DNA from: Rhodosorus marinus
Taxonomy: Eukaryota > Rhodophyta > Stylonematophyceae > Stylonematales > Stylonemataceae
Assembly: GCA_029953675.1 (NCBI GenBank)
Contig: JAMWBK010000001.1
Coordinates: 1,401,001-1,465,000, forward strand
Direction: 5' to 3'
DNA length: 64,000 bases
A program made the translations under genes and the position numbers. This document shows, piece by piece, positions 11,221-20,002 of this stretch (positions are counted from its first letter, which is position 1; the number at the start of each line of letters is the position of its first letter). The notes beneath the pieces are model-generated. The model was not told where the DNA came from. It made no database searches and saw only the letters and a list, made by a program, of their open reading frames with translations.

Positions 11221-11622
11221 CGCAGATCTCCTCGTATCCGATGCAGCCGCCACACGCTCAGCATACGTTGATCTCGCGATTATATGCCCTGTGGCAAGCG
11301 CCCATCTCACGGCTGCCGCCCGCCGCCAGGGAGCAGCTGCTTCGGCCCTTCGCCGCGTGAAGGCACGACGGTATGCTGAGAGTATGGCCAGTCTGCCTCG
11401 CGCTGAGGGTCGCTCCCACCGGTTCCAGCCTTTCATTGTGGAAAGCTTTGGTCACGTGGAGAAAGCGGGTTTGGAGTGGTTGCGGAAATGTTTCACTGAG
11501 CAACCTGTTGAATACTTGGAACTTTTGCGGCGTTTAAGTGTCTCTCTGTGGCGATATTCGAGCAGCATGCTTGCCGAGGCGCGCCATCGGCGCCCGGGTT
11601 TGCACGCTTCCCTACCTAGTTC
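11221..11622 (+). mobile_element. Subfamily A2, 5'-truncated copy (5' part, split by A)
   Basis: Encodes the last 130 or so residues of A-type ORF2 from the endonuclease core onward (DLLVSDAAATRSAYVDLAII, RRYAESMASLPRAEGRS, GLEWLRKCF). It differs from family A by many substitutions (LRRLSVSLWRYSSSMLAEA) and groups with the copies at 18965-19499 and 33186-33893, which I call A2. It is cut within its final codons by the A copy that follows; its own 3' UTR and tail (ACGGTTTGCGTGGCGCTG, then AATAAAGCC) resume at 14203-14250. Confidence 0.8.
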
Positions 11623-12778
11623 AAATTCGGACGAGAATTTGAATTGCACCAGAGTGGCAGCGTTGGCTGAAGGCAGTCAACATCAGGTCAATCAACATGA
11701 ACCTGTCCCGGGACAGGCGAGGGCGGTTGCTTCTGCGCGGGACAGTACGACGTCGGGGAGCGGCAGGCCGGGCCAAAACGCGCCTCAGCGCTCGGGGACT
11801 CGAGGCAATGGTGGTGGTGACTGTGCGGCAACCGGTGTGGAGGAGACTGCAGCTGTGGACTTCCCTCTCTTGGACCAGCCCTCAGGTGGTCACCAGCCCC
11901 CGGCTACTTCGGGGGCACGTGGTGGCCGCAAGGGGGGTGCTTCGTACGCATCAGTCTTGCGGAAGGGCACCACTGCCACACGTACGGCGGCTATGCTCCG
12001 TTTCATACCATCTCGCGAGCCTCAGGATGGACCTGTGGAGACCACTCTCCAATTTCTGTGGGTGCGAAATGTCCGGCCCCAGACTACACGAGGACAGGTT
12101 CCGTCTATGCGAGACTTCCGGGACACTTTTGCGGAATCGTTAGGGTGCAGCCGGGGTGATTTCTTCTTCGCAAACTATGAGGGCCGCGATGTGCTGTTTT
12201 TGGTCTCCGCAACCGCCGCCAAGTACCTGGAGGCCTTGCTGGCGAAGCCTACCGAGCAGTGGCCTGAGACCGCCCGGTGGCTGCGCTGCAACCCGCAGGT
12301 GGTTTTGCACTTCGATTTTGACCGTTTCTCGGGCAATTTCCTGTCTCCGGGAGAAACGGCAGGGCTCTCTGAGCATGAGAGCAGCGTGAAGGCGGCAGCG
12401 ATCCATTGGCTACGGATTCAGCGCCTTGAGAGGATCTTGTTGGAGCGGTTCCGGTCGGGCCCTCGTCACCTGCGCATGGCGGTGTCCAGCTTCTTCGATC
12501 TGGAGAGGCGACTTGTGCTATCTTCGCGCTACAAGACAGAGCTGCAGCGGTTGAGGATTTTGGAGGGCTCTGCTTCCAGCACCACTTCCAGCGAGAGTGG
12601 TGAGGCAGGGGAGCAGACTGAGGGCATGGCGGTGGAGGACGCCCAGGTTACTTTGCTGAAGCCCGCGGGATCCGTTCCGCGAGCCTCGCGGAGTGGGCGG
12701 CTCACGACTTTGGTGCGGATAGGAGGTAAGAGCCCGAGGACCGACTCCCCCGGGTCTAAGGGGGAGAAGCACGATTAG
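11384..12778 (+). CDS. Chimeric ORF: A2 endonuclease tail fused in frame to A ORF1
   Basis: One open frame from 11222 to 12778; the first ATG is at 11384. The first 80 or so residues are the end of A2 ORF2 (GLEWLRKCFTEQPVEYLELL). After ASLPS the frame runs without a break into family A ORF1 at SNSDENLNC, because A inserted just before the A2 stop codon. The ORF1 part includes the shared domain FLWVRNVRPQTTRGQVPSMR, an all-helical-looking segment (IHWLRIQRLERILLERF) and the basic end GGKSPRTDSPGSKGEKHD. Nothing shows that it is expressed. The junction is by chance of insertion, but the product would join an endonuclease tail to an ORF1 protein. Confidence 0.6.
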   Translation: MASLPRAEGRSHRFQPFIVESFGHVEKAGLEWLRKCFTEQPVEYLELLRRLSVSLWRYSSSMLAEARHRRPGLHASLPSSNSDENLNCTRVAALAEGSQHQVNQHEPVPGQARAVASARDSTTSGSGRPGQNAPQRSGTRGNGGGDCAATGVEETAAVDFPLLDQPSGGHQPPATSGARGGRKGGASYASVLRKGTTATRTAAMLRFIPSREPQDGPVETTLQFLWVRNVRPQTTRGQVPSMRDFRDTFAESLGCSRGDFFFANYEGRDVLFLVSATAAKYLEALLAKPTEQWPETARWLRCNPQVVLHFDFDRFSGNFLSPGETAGLSEHESSVKAAAIHWLRIQRLERILLERFRSGPRHLRMAVSSFFDLERRLVLSSRYKTELQRLRILEGSASSTTSSESGEAGEQTEGMAVEDAQVTLLKPAGSVPRASRSGRLTTLVRIGGKSPRTDSPGSKGEKHD

Positions 12779-12790
12779 CGCTCCAGGCAC

Positions 12791-12808
12791 GGCTGCGAGG
12801 TCGCAGCC
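12791..12808 (+). promoter_or_regulatory. Inter-ORF hairpin, family A
   Basis: GGCTGCG-AGGT-CGCAGCC: a perfect 7-bp stem with a 4-nt loop, ending 1 nt before the ORF2 ATG. The same hairpin is at 21425-21442 and, on the minus strand, at 54399-54416. Confidence 0.7.
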
Positions 12809-12809
12809 T

Positions 12810-14154
12810 ATGGATCTACAGTCTTATGTCCTGAAGGAGGGTGGAGACTGGGGCATTTGGCGTACGCGCTTTCGGAGTTGGCCCCGGCGGTGGATTTCTT
12901 TGGAAGGAGGCTCGCTTCCCCTCCGTGTGGGCATTCCCCCTGTCGTCCTTCGTCGTGGAGACCTTCTAGTAGCTGGAACCATTCTCGATTTCATCTTCAC
13001 GAGCCTGGCTCGTAACATTCGGGACACAGTCATTTGGGTTTTTCTGGGGGTCATGCCGCGCCTGATTCTGGCCCCCATTCACACATCGGAGCGCAGATGG
13101 CGAGTACGAGACCGATTGGCCCTGTTCTTGAAGGGAGACCTCGAAGTACTACAGCGCAGCTATTTGGCGTCGTCAGCACCATCCGCCCGTCGGACTCGGC
13201 ATGGCACAGTGTCGCCCGTGCCGGCTCGAGTACAGAAATTGGTAGCAGTGGGCGATTTAAGTCGAGCGGCGCGGGTTTTGGAGGGCCAGGCGCCTGTCCT
13301 CCCCTACGATGATAGTCTCGCCCAGACGGTGTGGTCTTTGTTCCCTGAGTCCGACGTGGACTTGTCCCCTGAATTCCGAGGTATTCTTGGACCGTCCGGA
13401 GTTGGCCAGGTTTTGCATCGGTCTGACGCTCAGTGTGTCTGACCTGGAGGATTTGCTTCGTACCTCGCGTCGGGGACGCTGTCCCGGACCCTCTGGACTA
13501 AGAACAGAGCTATTGCAGGCCCTGAGCCAGCCTGGCCAGAGCGCGCTTTGTCAGGGATGTGAGAGCCGGATTGACGCTTGTGGCTACCACTTCCTGGGTT
13601 CCTGCGGACTTTTGAGAGGTCTCCGTACGAGGCGTCACACTCGCCTCAAGTACATCCTCAGCGAATTTTTGACTCGGATAGGGCATACGGTTGAGGTTGA
13701 GTCGGAACTGCGCCGATCAATCTCGGACTCTGCACCGCCCCGTTGTATAGCCGATCTCCTCGTCTCCGACGCTGCTGCCAGACGCTCAACATATGTGGAC
13801 CTTGCGATTACCTGCCCCGTGGCCAGCGCCCACCTCACCGCAGCCGCCCGCCGCCGGGGGGCCGCGGCTTCAGCCCTTCGAAGAGTTAAGGAACGACGGT
13901 ATGCTGAGAGCATGGCCAGTCTGCCTTGCGCTGAGGGTCGCTCTCACCGGTTCCAGCCATTCATTGTGGAAAGCTTTGGTCACGTGGATAAGTCGGGTTT
14001 AGAGTGGTTGCGGAAATGTTTTGCTGAGCATCCTACTGAATATTTGGCGCTCTTGAGGCGTTTAAGTGTCTCCCTTTGGCGATATTCCAGCGACATGCTT
14101 TCCGAGGCGCGCCATCGGCGCCTGGGGTTGCATGCTTCCCTCCCTAGTTATTAG
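12810..14154 (+). pseudogene. Family A ORF2 without reverse transcriptase
   Basis: Starts like intact A ORF2 (MDLQSYVLKEGGDWGIW). One extra C near 13377 (GAATTCCGAGG against GAATTCGAGG in the copy at 21444) shifts the frame; the continuation reads from the frame open at 13309. Near 13549 the sequence jumps from the RT N-terminal region (PSGLRTELLQALSQPGQSAL) straight to the zinc motif CQGCESRIDACGYHFLGSC, losing all RT catalytic motifs. The endonuclease region (ADLLVSDAAARRSTYVDLAI) and the C-terminus are complete to the stop at 14152-14154. Confidence 0.85.
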
Positions 14155-14202
14155 TTCATCTTCACGCCTTGCGTAGCGCTTCAGGCTATGCTAGTAAAGT
14201 TC

Positions 14203-14250
14203 CTTTTAACGGTTTGCGTGGCGCTGTAGGCTATGCTAATAAAGCCAAGC
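14203..14250 (+). mobile_element. Subfamily A2 3' end (rest of the copy at 11221)
   Basis: TTTTAACGGTTTGCGTGGCG and AGGCTATGCTAATAAAGCC match the A2 3' UTR at 19452-19499 and not the A version (ATCTTCACGCCTTGCG). It directly follows the end of the nested A copy. Confidence 0.7.
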
Positions 14251-14289
14251 CATTGAAGAAGACGAAAGCTGTTTAATCGGACTTATTCG

Positions 14290-14548
14290 TGCTTCCGCTC
14301 TAGCTCATCGCCTGGTACCTCTGGTCATTGAGTGCTTTGGGTTTATGGATTCCGTTAGTTCTCACTGGCTTCGGGAAGTGTTCCGCGAACGCCCTGATCG
14401 TCTATCCTCGTTGTTTACCAGTCTAAGTTTCTCGCTGTGGCGTCTGAACGCTGCTTTGATGTTGGAGGGGCGCGATCTTCGCCGCAGCTTATGTTGTTGT
14501 TTTTTTTCCCTCGGGTTTCATTCAGTCTCCTATTAAACAAATTCAGTA
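14290..14548 (+). mobile_element. Subfamily B2, 5'-truncated 3' end
   Basis: Encodes the last 70 or so residues of a B-like ORF2 (SHWLREVFRERPDRLSSLF, then SLWRLNAALMLEGRDLRR) and the 3' UTR with T run, CCCTCGGG and CTATTAAACAAATTCAGT. The ending AAATTCAGT, shared with 24960-25066, separates it from B, which ends AAACCATTCG(TTCG)n. Confidence 0.75.
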
Positions 14549-14569
14549 ATTCCTCGGCCACCCACATAA

Positions 14570-14650
14570 ACTTCCCCGTTTTCGCGGGTTTACTCACTTC
14601 TGGGTCGTCAACCGCAAAAAACCCCGGCCCACTTGGCACAACCTACAGTT
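14570..14650. mobile_element. Truncated relative of the hAT-like MITE
   Basis: CTTCTGGGTCGTCAACCGC and CCCCGGCCCACTTGGCACAA match the right half of the small element at 28336-28454. The left terminal repeat is missing. The following 14651-14940 shows no gene. Confidence 0.5.
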
Positions 14651-14943
14651 GGCCGGGGTCACGACCGGTTGTAGCTCGAGTGAGAACTAGGGGGTGTGGA
14701 CATCTACCTCATCTTCGTGGGGCCATCTTGTACTTCGTAGACGATCTGTCCCAGCAAGGTTGCAGTCGCTTGGCGCTCTTCCGCGGAGGCGGAGGGGTGT
14801 TGAGAGTTAGAATGGGATGCACTGCCACAGGCGGGAAACCGAGCATGGATCAGTTCCTGTTGTAATCGGTGCGGGGATGGCAGATCTGAGGAGGCAGGTG
14901 GAATCACTCGCGGTAGCTTGAGGAGTGAGACCCATCTTTTGGC

Positions 14944-16218
14944 CTCCCATTGCGATTGGGGGGACTGGGCCTCTGCAATCGTGTTGTGGTCCAACCTGCA
15001 GCCGCAGTAGGGGCCTGGGGAACCGCACTTCCCACTTTGAGCAGCTTGGGTATCTCGAAGTTCCGCAATTTGATGGCGAGCCTCTCGCGGGGTGTCTTGC
15101 TTCCCAGCGTACCGGAAAGCGCCCAAGACTTGTTTCTGGAGCTCCAAACCGCCCTGAATTCCTGTACTAGTCTCCCCGAAACCGTTCAACCCCGTCTTCC
15201 TGACTGGCGAGCTGTATTTGACCGCTGTCGAGGCTCCGCCCCGGGGATTCGTCCTGCGCCTGAACCTGTTCTAGGGGAGATTGACCCAGTGGTTGCCGCA
15301 GAAGAAGAAGTTCCAGTTGATCCTCCTGATGATTCCCAGCGCGCTGGGAGCCGAGCTCAAGCACGCACGGATGCGCTGCAAAATATCCTTTCTTGGGACT
15401 TGCACCGTGCTGCATATGGCCGACTCCTCGCGCAGATGGTCTCATCTTCTCGCGCTCGCGCCCGCCTACGTAGTCTTGGAGGGGTTATTAGCTCTCAGTG
15501 GCTCATGACCGTACCAGCCTTTCCGCCACTCACACTGTCGGATTTCGAAGTGCGTACTTCACTGCGCTTATACCTCGGCTTACATCAGCCCCCTTGGCCG
15601 TACGAGATGGGTTCGTCGTGCCCTCTCTGCTCTCAGACTGAAGACAACGCAGATTTTGGCGCCCACCTGCTCGCTAGTTGCCCGGCGGTGAAATGTGCTC
15701 GAACCCGCCGCCACACACGGATCTTGAACCTGTTATACCGGGAACTTCGGCCTATAGTCCGGCAAGCCGGTCTGGAAATCGAACGTGAGAAACCTTTACC
15801 CGTCGCGGACTTTCAAAATGATGAACGCCGTGTAGCCGACCTGGTGATCACCTGTGACGACAGCCGCCGTACCACATACGTTGATCTTGCTGTTCCTAAC
15901 CCTCAAGCTAGTCGTTATCTCCCGGCTGCGGGGGAGCGCCGTGGATCTGCCGCCGCCAGCATGAGACGCCGCAAAGAGATCAAATACGCGGGGGCTTTGT
16001 CTTCCCCTGGTGTTCGTGCTTCGGCACTAGCACATCGCTTTGTACCCCTGATCATTGAGTGCTTTGGGTTCATGGACTCTGTTGGTTCTCGCTGGCTTCG
16101 GGAGTTGTTCCGCGAACGCCCTGACCGTCTTCAATCGTTGTTTACCCGCTTAAGTTTCCTGCTGTGGCGCATGAATGCCGCTTTGATGTTGGAGGCGCGA
16201 GTACTTCGCCGCGCTTAG
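14944..16218 (+). CDS. Family B ORF2, C-terminal 424 residues, open
   Basis: An uninterrupted frame with no start codon of its own, so a truncated gene. It opens with the thumb segment LPLRLGGLGLCNRVVVQPAA. The zinc motif CPLC, 11 residues, His, 4 residues, Cys is near 15619-15682. The REL-type endonuclease motif follows as RRVADLVITCDDSRRTTYVD, where C elements have RPD and then LDV. The end is RWLRELFRERPDRLQSLF, then LLWRMNAALMLEARVLRRA. It is nearly identical to the 3' part of the full-length B at 56117-57166, so it is a recent copy. Confidence 0.85.
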   Translation, partial: LPLRLGGLGLCNRVVVQPAAAVGAWGTALPTLSSLGISKFRNLMASLSRGVLLPSVPESAQDLFLELQTALNSCTSLPETVQPRLPDWRAVFDRCRGSAPGIRPAPEPVLGEIDPVVAAEEEVPVDPPDDSQRAGSRAQARTDALQNILSWDLHRAAYGRLLAQMVSSSRARARLRSLGGVISSQWLMTVPAFPPLTLSDFEVRTSLRLYLGLHQPPWPYEMGSSCPLCSQTEDNADFGAHLLASCPAVKCARTRRHTRILNLLYRELRPIVRQAGLEIEREKPLPVADFQNDERRVADLVITCDDSRRTTYVDLAVPNPQASRYLPAAGERRGSAAASMRRRKEIKYAGALSSPGVRASALAHRFVPLIIECFGFMDSVGSRWLRELFRERPDRLQSLFTRLSFLLWRMNAALMLEARVLRRA

Positions 16219-16265
16219 TCTTTTTTTCCCCTCGGGGTTTTATTTTTCAGCCTCCGATTAAACCA

Positions 16266-16285
16266 TTCGTTCGTTCGTTCGTTCG
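16266..16285 (+). repeat. (TTCG)5 tail of family B
   Basis: Five perfect TTCG units end this B copy. Others have two (57213-57222) or fewer. It replaces a poly(A) tail. Confidence 0.8.
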
Positions 16286-17515
16286 ATAACCGCCGCTTGC
16301 TGACCGCAAGTGTATGGCTCGTCACATTTCTTCGCACCTGACGCTGTTGGTGGTTGTCCGTCTGGCAAGGCCCCTTCTTTGAAAACGCCGAGTGCTGATT
16401 CTGAGAAACGTATGCCATGAGCGCGTCAGGTGGCGACTCGCAGAGTATCCACACGGCGAAGCCTTTACGAACGACATGGATTGGATTAGTTTGGACTTGT
16501 TGTTGTAAATTGGCGTGCGCAAGCCACTAGCAACACATAAGCCCCTTCAAAAAAGAAGAATAAACAGCAGAGTCTCGCGGCTGGTTTTGAAATTCAAAAG
16601 AGACCGCGGCTGAGAAATGACCCTGGCCAATGGAAAACCCGTTTGAAGTCACATGTGCAGCCCTTTGGTGTGGTTCTACACGAACCATTCTGGCGTTAGG
16701 AGTTTGGCCTGTGTCATGATTCATCTAGGATTGCCAGTGTTTGATGATCGTGCACACGAAACTTCTTGAAAAAAACAACGAGACGAGCCCTCATCAAACG
16801 GCATCAACTCTCTTTCCATCAAGGTATTGCAAAATGCAAAGATCGGCTGATGTTGTCGAACCCTCCCCCGGGCAACGGCAGCGAAGCACATTCGACGATA
16901 AAATTCGATGCTCGTGGTTGAGGGCGGTTCTTGCCTTTTCATCTACCGTAGTCGTAGAATCGCCAGCAACAATCTTGTTGATCCCCGAGCAGATGGCTAG
17001 AACTGATGAATGCTGAAGTTGGGTTTTGGGTGGCTCTCTTTCCACCTGACGAAAACAAGGACCGTAGCGATTGTATCCCTCAGCCATTTCAACCAGCGCG
17101 TTTGCGTGTTCTGTTTTTTCGTTCGCACCATCTGCTTTCGGTGGTTTGACGAGCGCAACTATGAGCAAATCTCTTACATTCTTGTTTCCCAAGAGAAACG
17201 GCCACCTGCCTTCTGGTAAGATGTGGAGCTAGAACATAGTTGTTGATGAAGTTGACATCGAGGGTAGCCAACTTGACTCTGGTTGATTGGTGGAGTTAGC
17301 TGTTGGCGGTAGTAGTTTTACTAGTTCGCCCTCGTCGTGGCTACCGTCGTTCTCGTTCCATCCCTCATGCTTTCGAAGCAGTTGAGCAAAGCGATAAAAG
17401 GAGTCAAGTGGGAGTTTACGATATCTTCAACCGTGCGAATGATCGGCAATGTGAAAAGGAGGTGTAGGAAAATATACATGGTCCAGACGGAAGCTGACGA
17501 GGAAATTGAGAGGCA

Positions 17516-18029
17516 ATGAAGGTGCTTGCGAGGGTGTTGTTTGTTTTGCTGTCACTGGCGGCGTACTCACTCGCTTCGCCTGTGATGAAATCGCACTTTG
17601 AAGCTGTTGAGGTCGCTGAGGTCGCTCGGCCGGTTGTTCTGGGGCTAGACTGTCTTGAGAGCTGTATTGACAACTGCGACTATATGTACACAAAATACAG
17701 TTCGTCGTGGTTCGTTTGTAAGAGAACCTGTAAGAACCTGTGTGGATCGTTTACCACCAAGCCGGATCCCACTCACGGTACCGACGACGATGGCGATGAT
17801 GATTCCGAGAACTTTCTCGAGCTCGCCTAATGATAAAGTCGAGTTAGGCACTTCCGGGTATGATTGTCTGGGGAGATGCGTCAAGGGCTGCGACGAAGAA
17901 TATGCCAAATATAGTTCATCATGGTTCGTATGTAAAAAGTCATGCAAGAACGTGTGCGGGTCGCTCAGGACGCCTCCGGATCCGACGCATGGCGATGATG
18001 GGGATGGCGAAACATTGTGGTCTGGTTAG
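17516..18029 (+). pseudogene. Secreted double Cys-motif protein, frameshifted copy
   Basis: Counterpart of the intact gene at 35463-35978. The start, signal peptide and first Cys repeat (DCLESCIDNCDYMYTKYSSS) are intact. Two nucleotides missing near 17820 (GAGCTCGCC against GAGCTCTCGCC) bring a TAA into frame at 17828-17830, giving a 104-residue product with a single repeat. The second repeat (DCLGRCVKGCDEEYAKYSSS) is intact in another frame up to 18029. It could still make a one-repeat secreted protein, or be dead. Confidence 0.75.
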
Positions 18030-18871
18030 CAGTAGTTTTGGTATGGCTTTCTAGAGCTCAGTTTATCGGGGAATGGTCAAGTTGTGGGGCTCTTCGCTCT
18101 CTGAGTAAGCTCATTGTGTCTAGATAAATCGATCCATGGCCAACGTCAAACCCGGTCTTTGCAAAATGAGCAAGCAACCGTGGTCATCCGACCACCAATG
18201 CGCCGAGGGCATCACCATATTTGGCTCGTTTCCCCGCTTCAGCATTGGCAGCGATATAGCCAGTTTGACAGACGGGGAGAGCGATCAGATGGGCGCGTAT
18301 ATGGGGACTCCCGCTTAACAAATTCATTCAACATCAAGAACACTCTGCATCCGGTACGATGATGACGAGCAACAATGTCTCGTCGGATACGGTTACCCGT
18401 AAAAAAGCTGGCTCAACCGAACCTCATGAATGAAACCACCATGAATGAGCCACCGCCATAAGTGATGCGCCAGGTCATCACAAATGAGACTATGACTCAA
18501 AGTCTAACTCCCGGCCGAAGTTGGGCGTTGGAATAAGCGTTGAATCCCATGTGGAAAGCCACCAATATTTGAGCTATCGGGAGGGGATGCCATCGGGAAT
18601 CGCAGTTGAGTTCCAATTCGAGGCTGCACGGTGTTCTGAGAAGCGGGAACAAGACGCTAATGACGCTACAACAAAAAGTAGCATTGGAACGCCAGAGTCT
18701 AAAGGACTACTCCGTGAGGGGGTTAGTCGTGTTGTGCCTGGTGTTCACAATCTCGCCCTATGGCAATACATTATGTTTCCGCAGTTGGTTCGGACAACTC
18801 CTCTGCCCTCCAGCTTCCTGCAAGAGAGATTCAATGTACGATGCTTAAATTCCGAACAATCAGCAGGAGCG
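18030..18871. other. No gene recognised; dispersed repeat inside
   Basis: Short frames only, present in both duplication copies with different breaks. Positions about 18455-18545 (AACTCCCGGCCGAAG, GGAATAAGCGTTG) match 36405-36490 in copy 2 and, more weakly, 63430-63520. Confidence 0.4.
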
Positions 18872-19726
18872 ATGAGTACATCCTACGAAGAAGACTGGAG
18901 GAGAGCCGTGGCGGAGGAGCTTAGCTCGTTAAGATCAAACAATACGAGGAGCTCATCAACAGTTGTTTGACTCGGGTAGGGCATACGGTTGAGGTGGAAT
19001 CGGAACTACCCTGATCGTTCTCGGATAGGGCACCGCCGCGCTGTATCGCAGATCTCCTTGTCTCCGATGCTGCCGCCAGACGCTCAGTTTATGTTGACCT
19101 CGCGATTACATGCCCTATGGCAAGCGCCCATCTCACGGCCGCCGTTCGCCGCCGGGGAGCAGCTGCTTCGGCCCTTCGCCGAGTGAAAGAACGACGGTAT
19201 GCTGAGAGTATGGCCAGTCTGCCTCGCGCTGAGGGTCGCTCCCGCCGGTTCCAGCCTTTCATTGTGGAAAGCTTTGGTCACGTGGAGAAGTCGGGTTTAG
19301 AGTGGTTGCGGAAATGTTTCACTGAGCATCCTGTTGAAATACTTGGAACTTTTGCGGCGTTTAAGTGTCTCTCTGTGGCGATATTCGAGCAGCATGCTTG
19401 CCGAGGCGCGCCATCGGCGCCTGGTTTTGCACGCTTCCCTACCTAGTTCTTAGTTCCTTTTCACGGTTTGCGTAGCGTTTCAGGCTATGTAGTAAAGCCC
19501 ATCAACAGTTCAGAAGTATCGATTGGGAAGAAAATTTTGCAGTCAAGCACCGTGCTGCAAGGGAAGCGAGCTCTAGACGGCTTTTTTCAACGCTTCAAAG
19601 TGAGAATAGTTGCGAAGGGTTTCACGCAACGAGGAGGTATCGATTACGAGGAACTTTCTCCCCATGGTCGATTCCTGTGGCTGCTGCATGTATAGCTCCT
19701 TTTTCAGAACTCCATTTAGACAAGCA
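18872..19726 (+). pseudogene. Ty1/copia-type RT relic, split by an A2 insertion
   Basis: Reads like the start of a copia reverse transcriptase: MSTSYEEDWRRAVAEELSSL before the A2 insertion (18965-19499), then INSSEVSIGKKILQSST and FKVRIVAKGFTQRGGIDYEE after it, where copia proteins have ARLVAKGFTQ, GIDYEETF. A deletion after YEE shifts the frame (ELSPHGRF). It is cut at its right end by the full-length A at 19736. The undamaged counterpart is at 36819-37138. No LTRs were recognised. Confidence 0.75.
18965..19499 (+). mobile_element. Subfamily A2, 5'-truncated copy, 11-bp TSD
   Basis: 535 bp of A2: end of ORF2 (DLLVSDAAARRSVYVDLAI, then FIVESFGHVEKSGLEWLRKC), A2 3' UTR and GGCTATGTAGTAAAGCC. 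CATCAACAGTT flanks it at 18954-18964 and 19500-19510 and occurs once, uninterrupted, at 36902-36912 in duplication copy 2. So it entered copy 1 after the duplication. An extra A near 19340 shifts the frame late in the coding part (EHPVEILGTFAAF). Confidence 0.9.
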
Positions 19727-20002
19727 ATCTTAACACGGGAGGCTATGCTAGTAAGGAGTTGTTGTCGAGGATTGGGGTTTTGTTTCTTTTTCGGTCGCGA
19801 GCGTGTTCGTTTACGGGAAGCGCTTCCTCTGGTACGCCTTCCCCTCGATTTTCCGCGGGGCGTCGTTTGCATTTGCAACCACTTCTGTCTTCCGGGTGGG
19901 TGTGTTGCGGGGCCTTTCCTATTTGGGTTGGGTTTGGTCGATTATTCTCTCGGTGCGGTTTCATATTGGTGGTGCAACGTTTCCTTTGCGGATTCCCTCA
20001 GG

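Larger units (their letters stand above)
11623..14202 (+). mobile_element. Family A copy lacking the RT domain, nested in A2
   Basis: Begins inside ORF1 (at SNSDENLN), continues through the ORF1 stop, the inter-ORF hairpin (12791-12808) and the ORF2 start at 12810, then has an internal deletion near 13549 that removes about 1.7 kb relative to 19736-24561, and ends with the normal ORF2 stop (14152-14154) and the tail GGCTATGCTAGTAAAG. It is inserted at the 3' end of the A2 fragment; AGTTC occurs at both junctions (11618-11622 and 14198-14202), but A2 itself repeats AGTTC there, so the TSD is not certain. Confidence 0.8.
14941..16285 (+). mobile_element. Family B, 5'-truncated copy with open ORF2 end
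   Basis: Begins at GGCCTCCCATTGCGATTGGG, a point inside ORF2 (compare about 51052), and ends with the B 3' UTR (T run, CCCCTCGGGG at 16228-16237, GATTAAACCATTCG) and five TTCG units at 16266-16285. The tail abuts the left edge of segmental duplication copy 1. No TSD was found by eye. Confidence 0.85.

Noticed and set aside
16794-17192. 132-codon minus-strand frame
   Set aside because: The sister copy at 34742-35139 is frameshifted and the product has no motif or signal.
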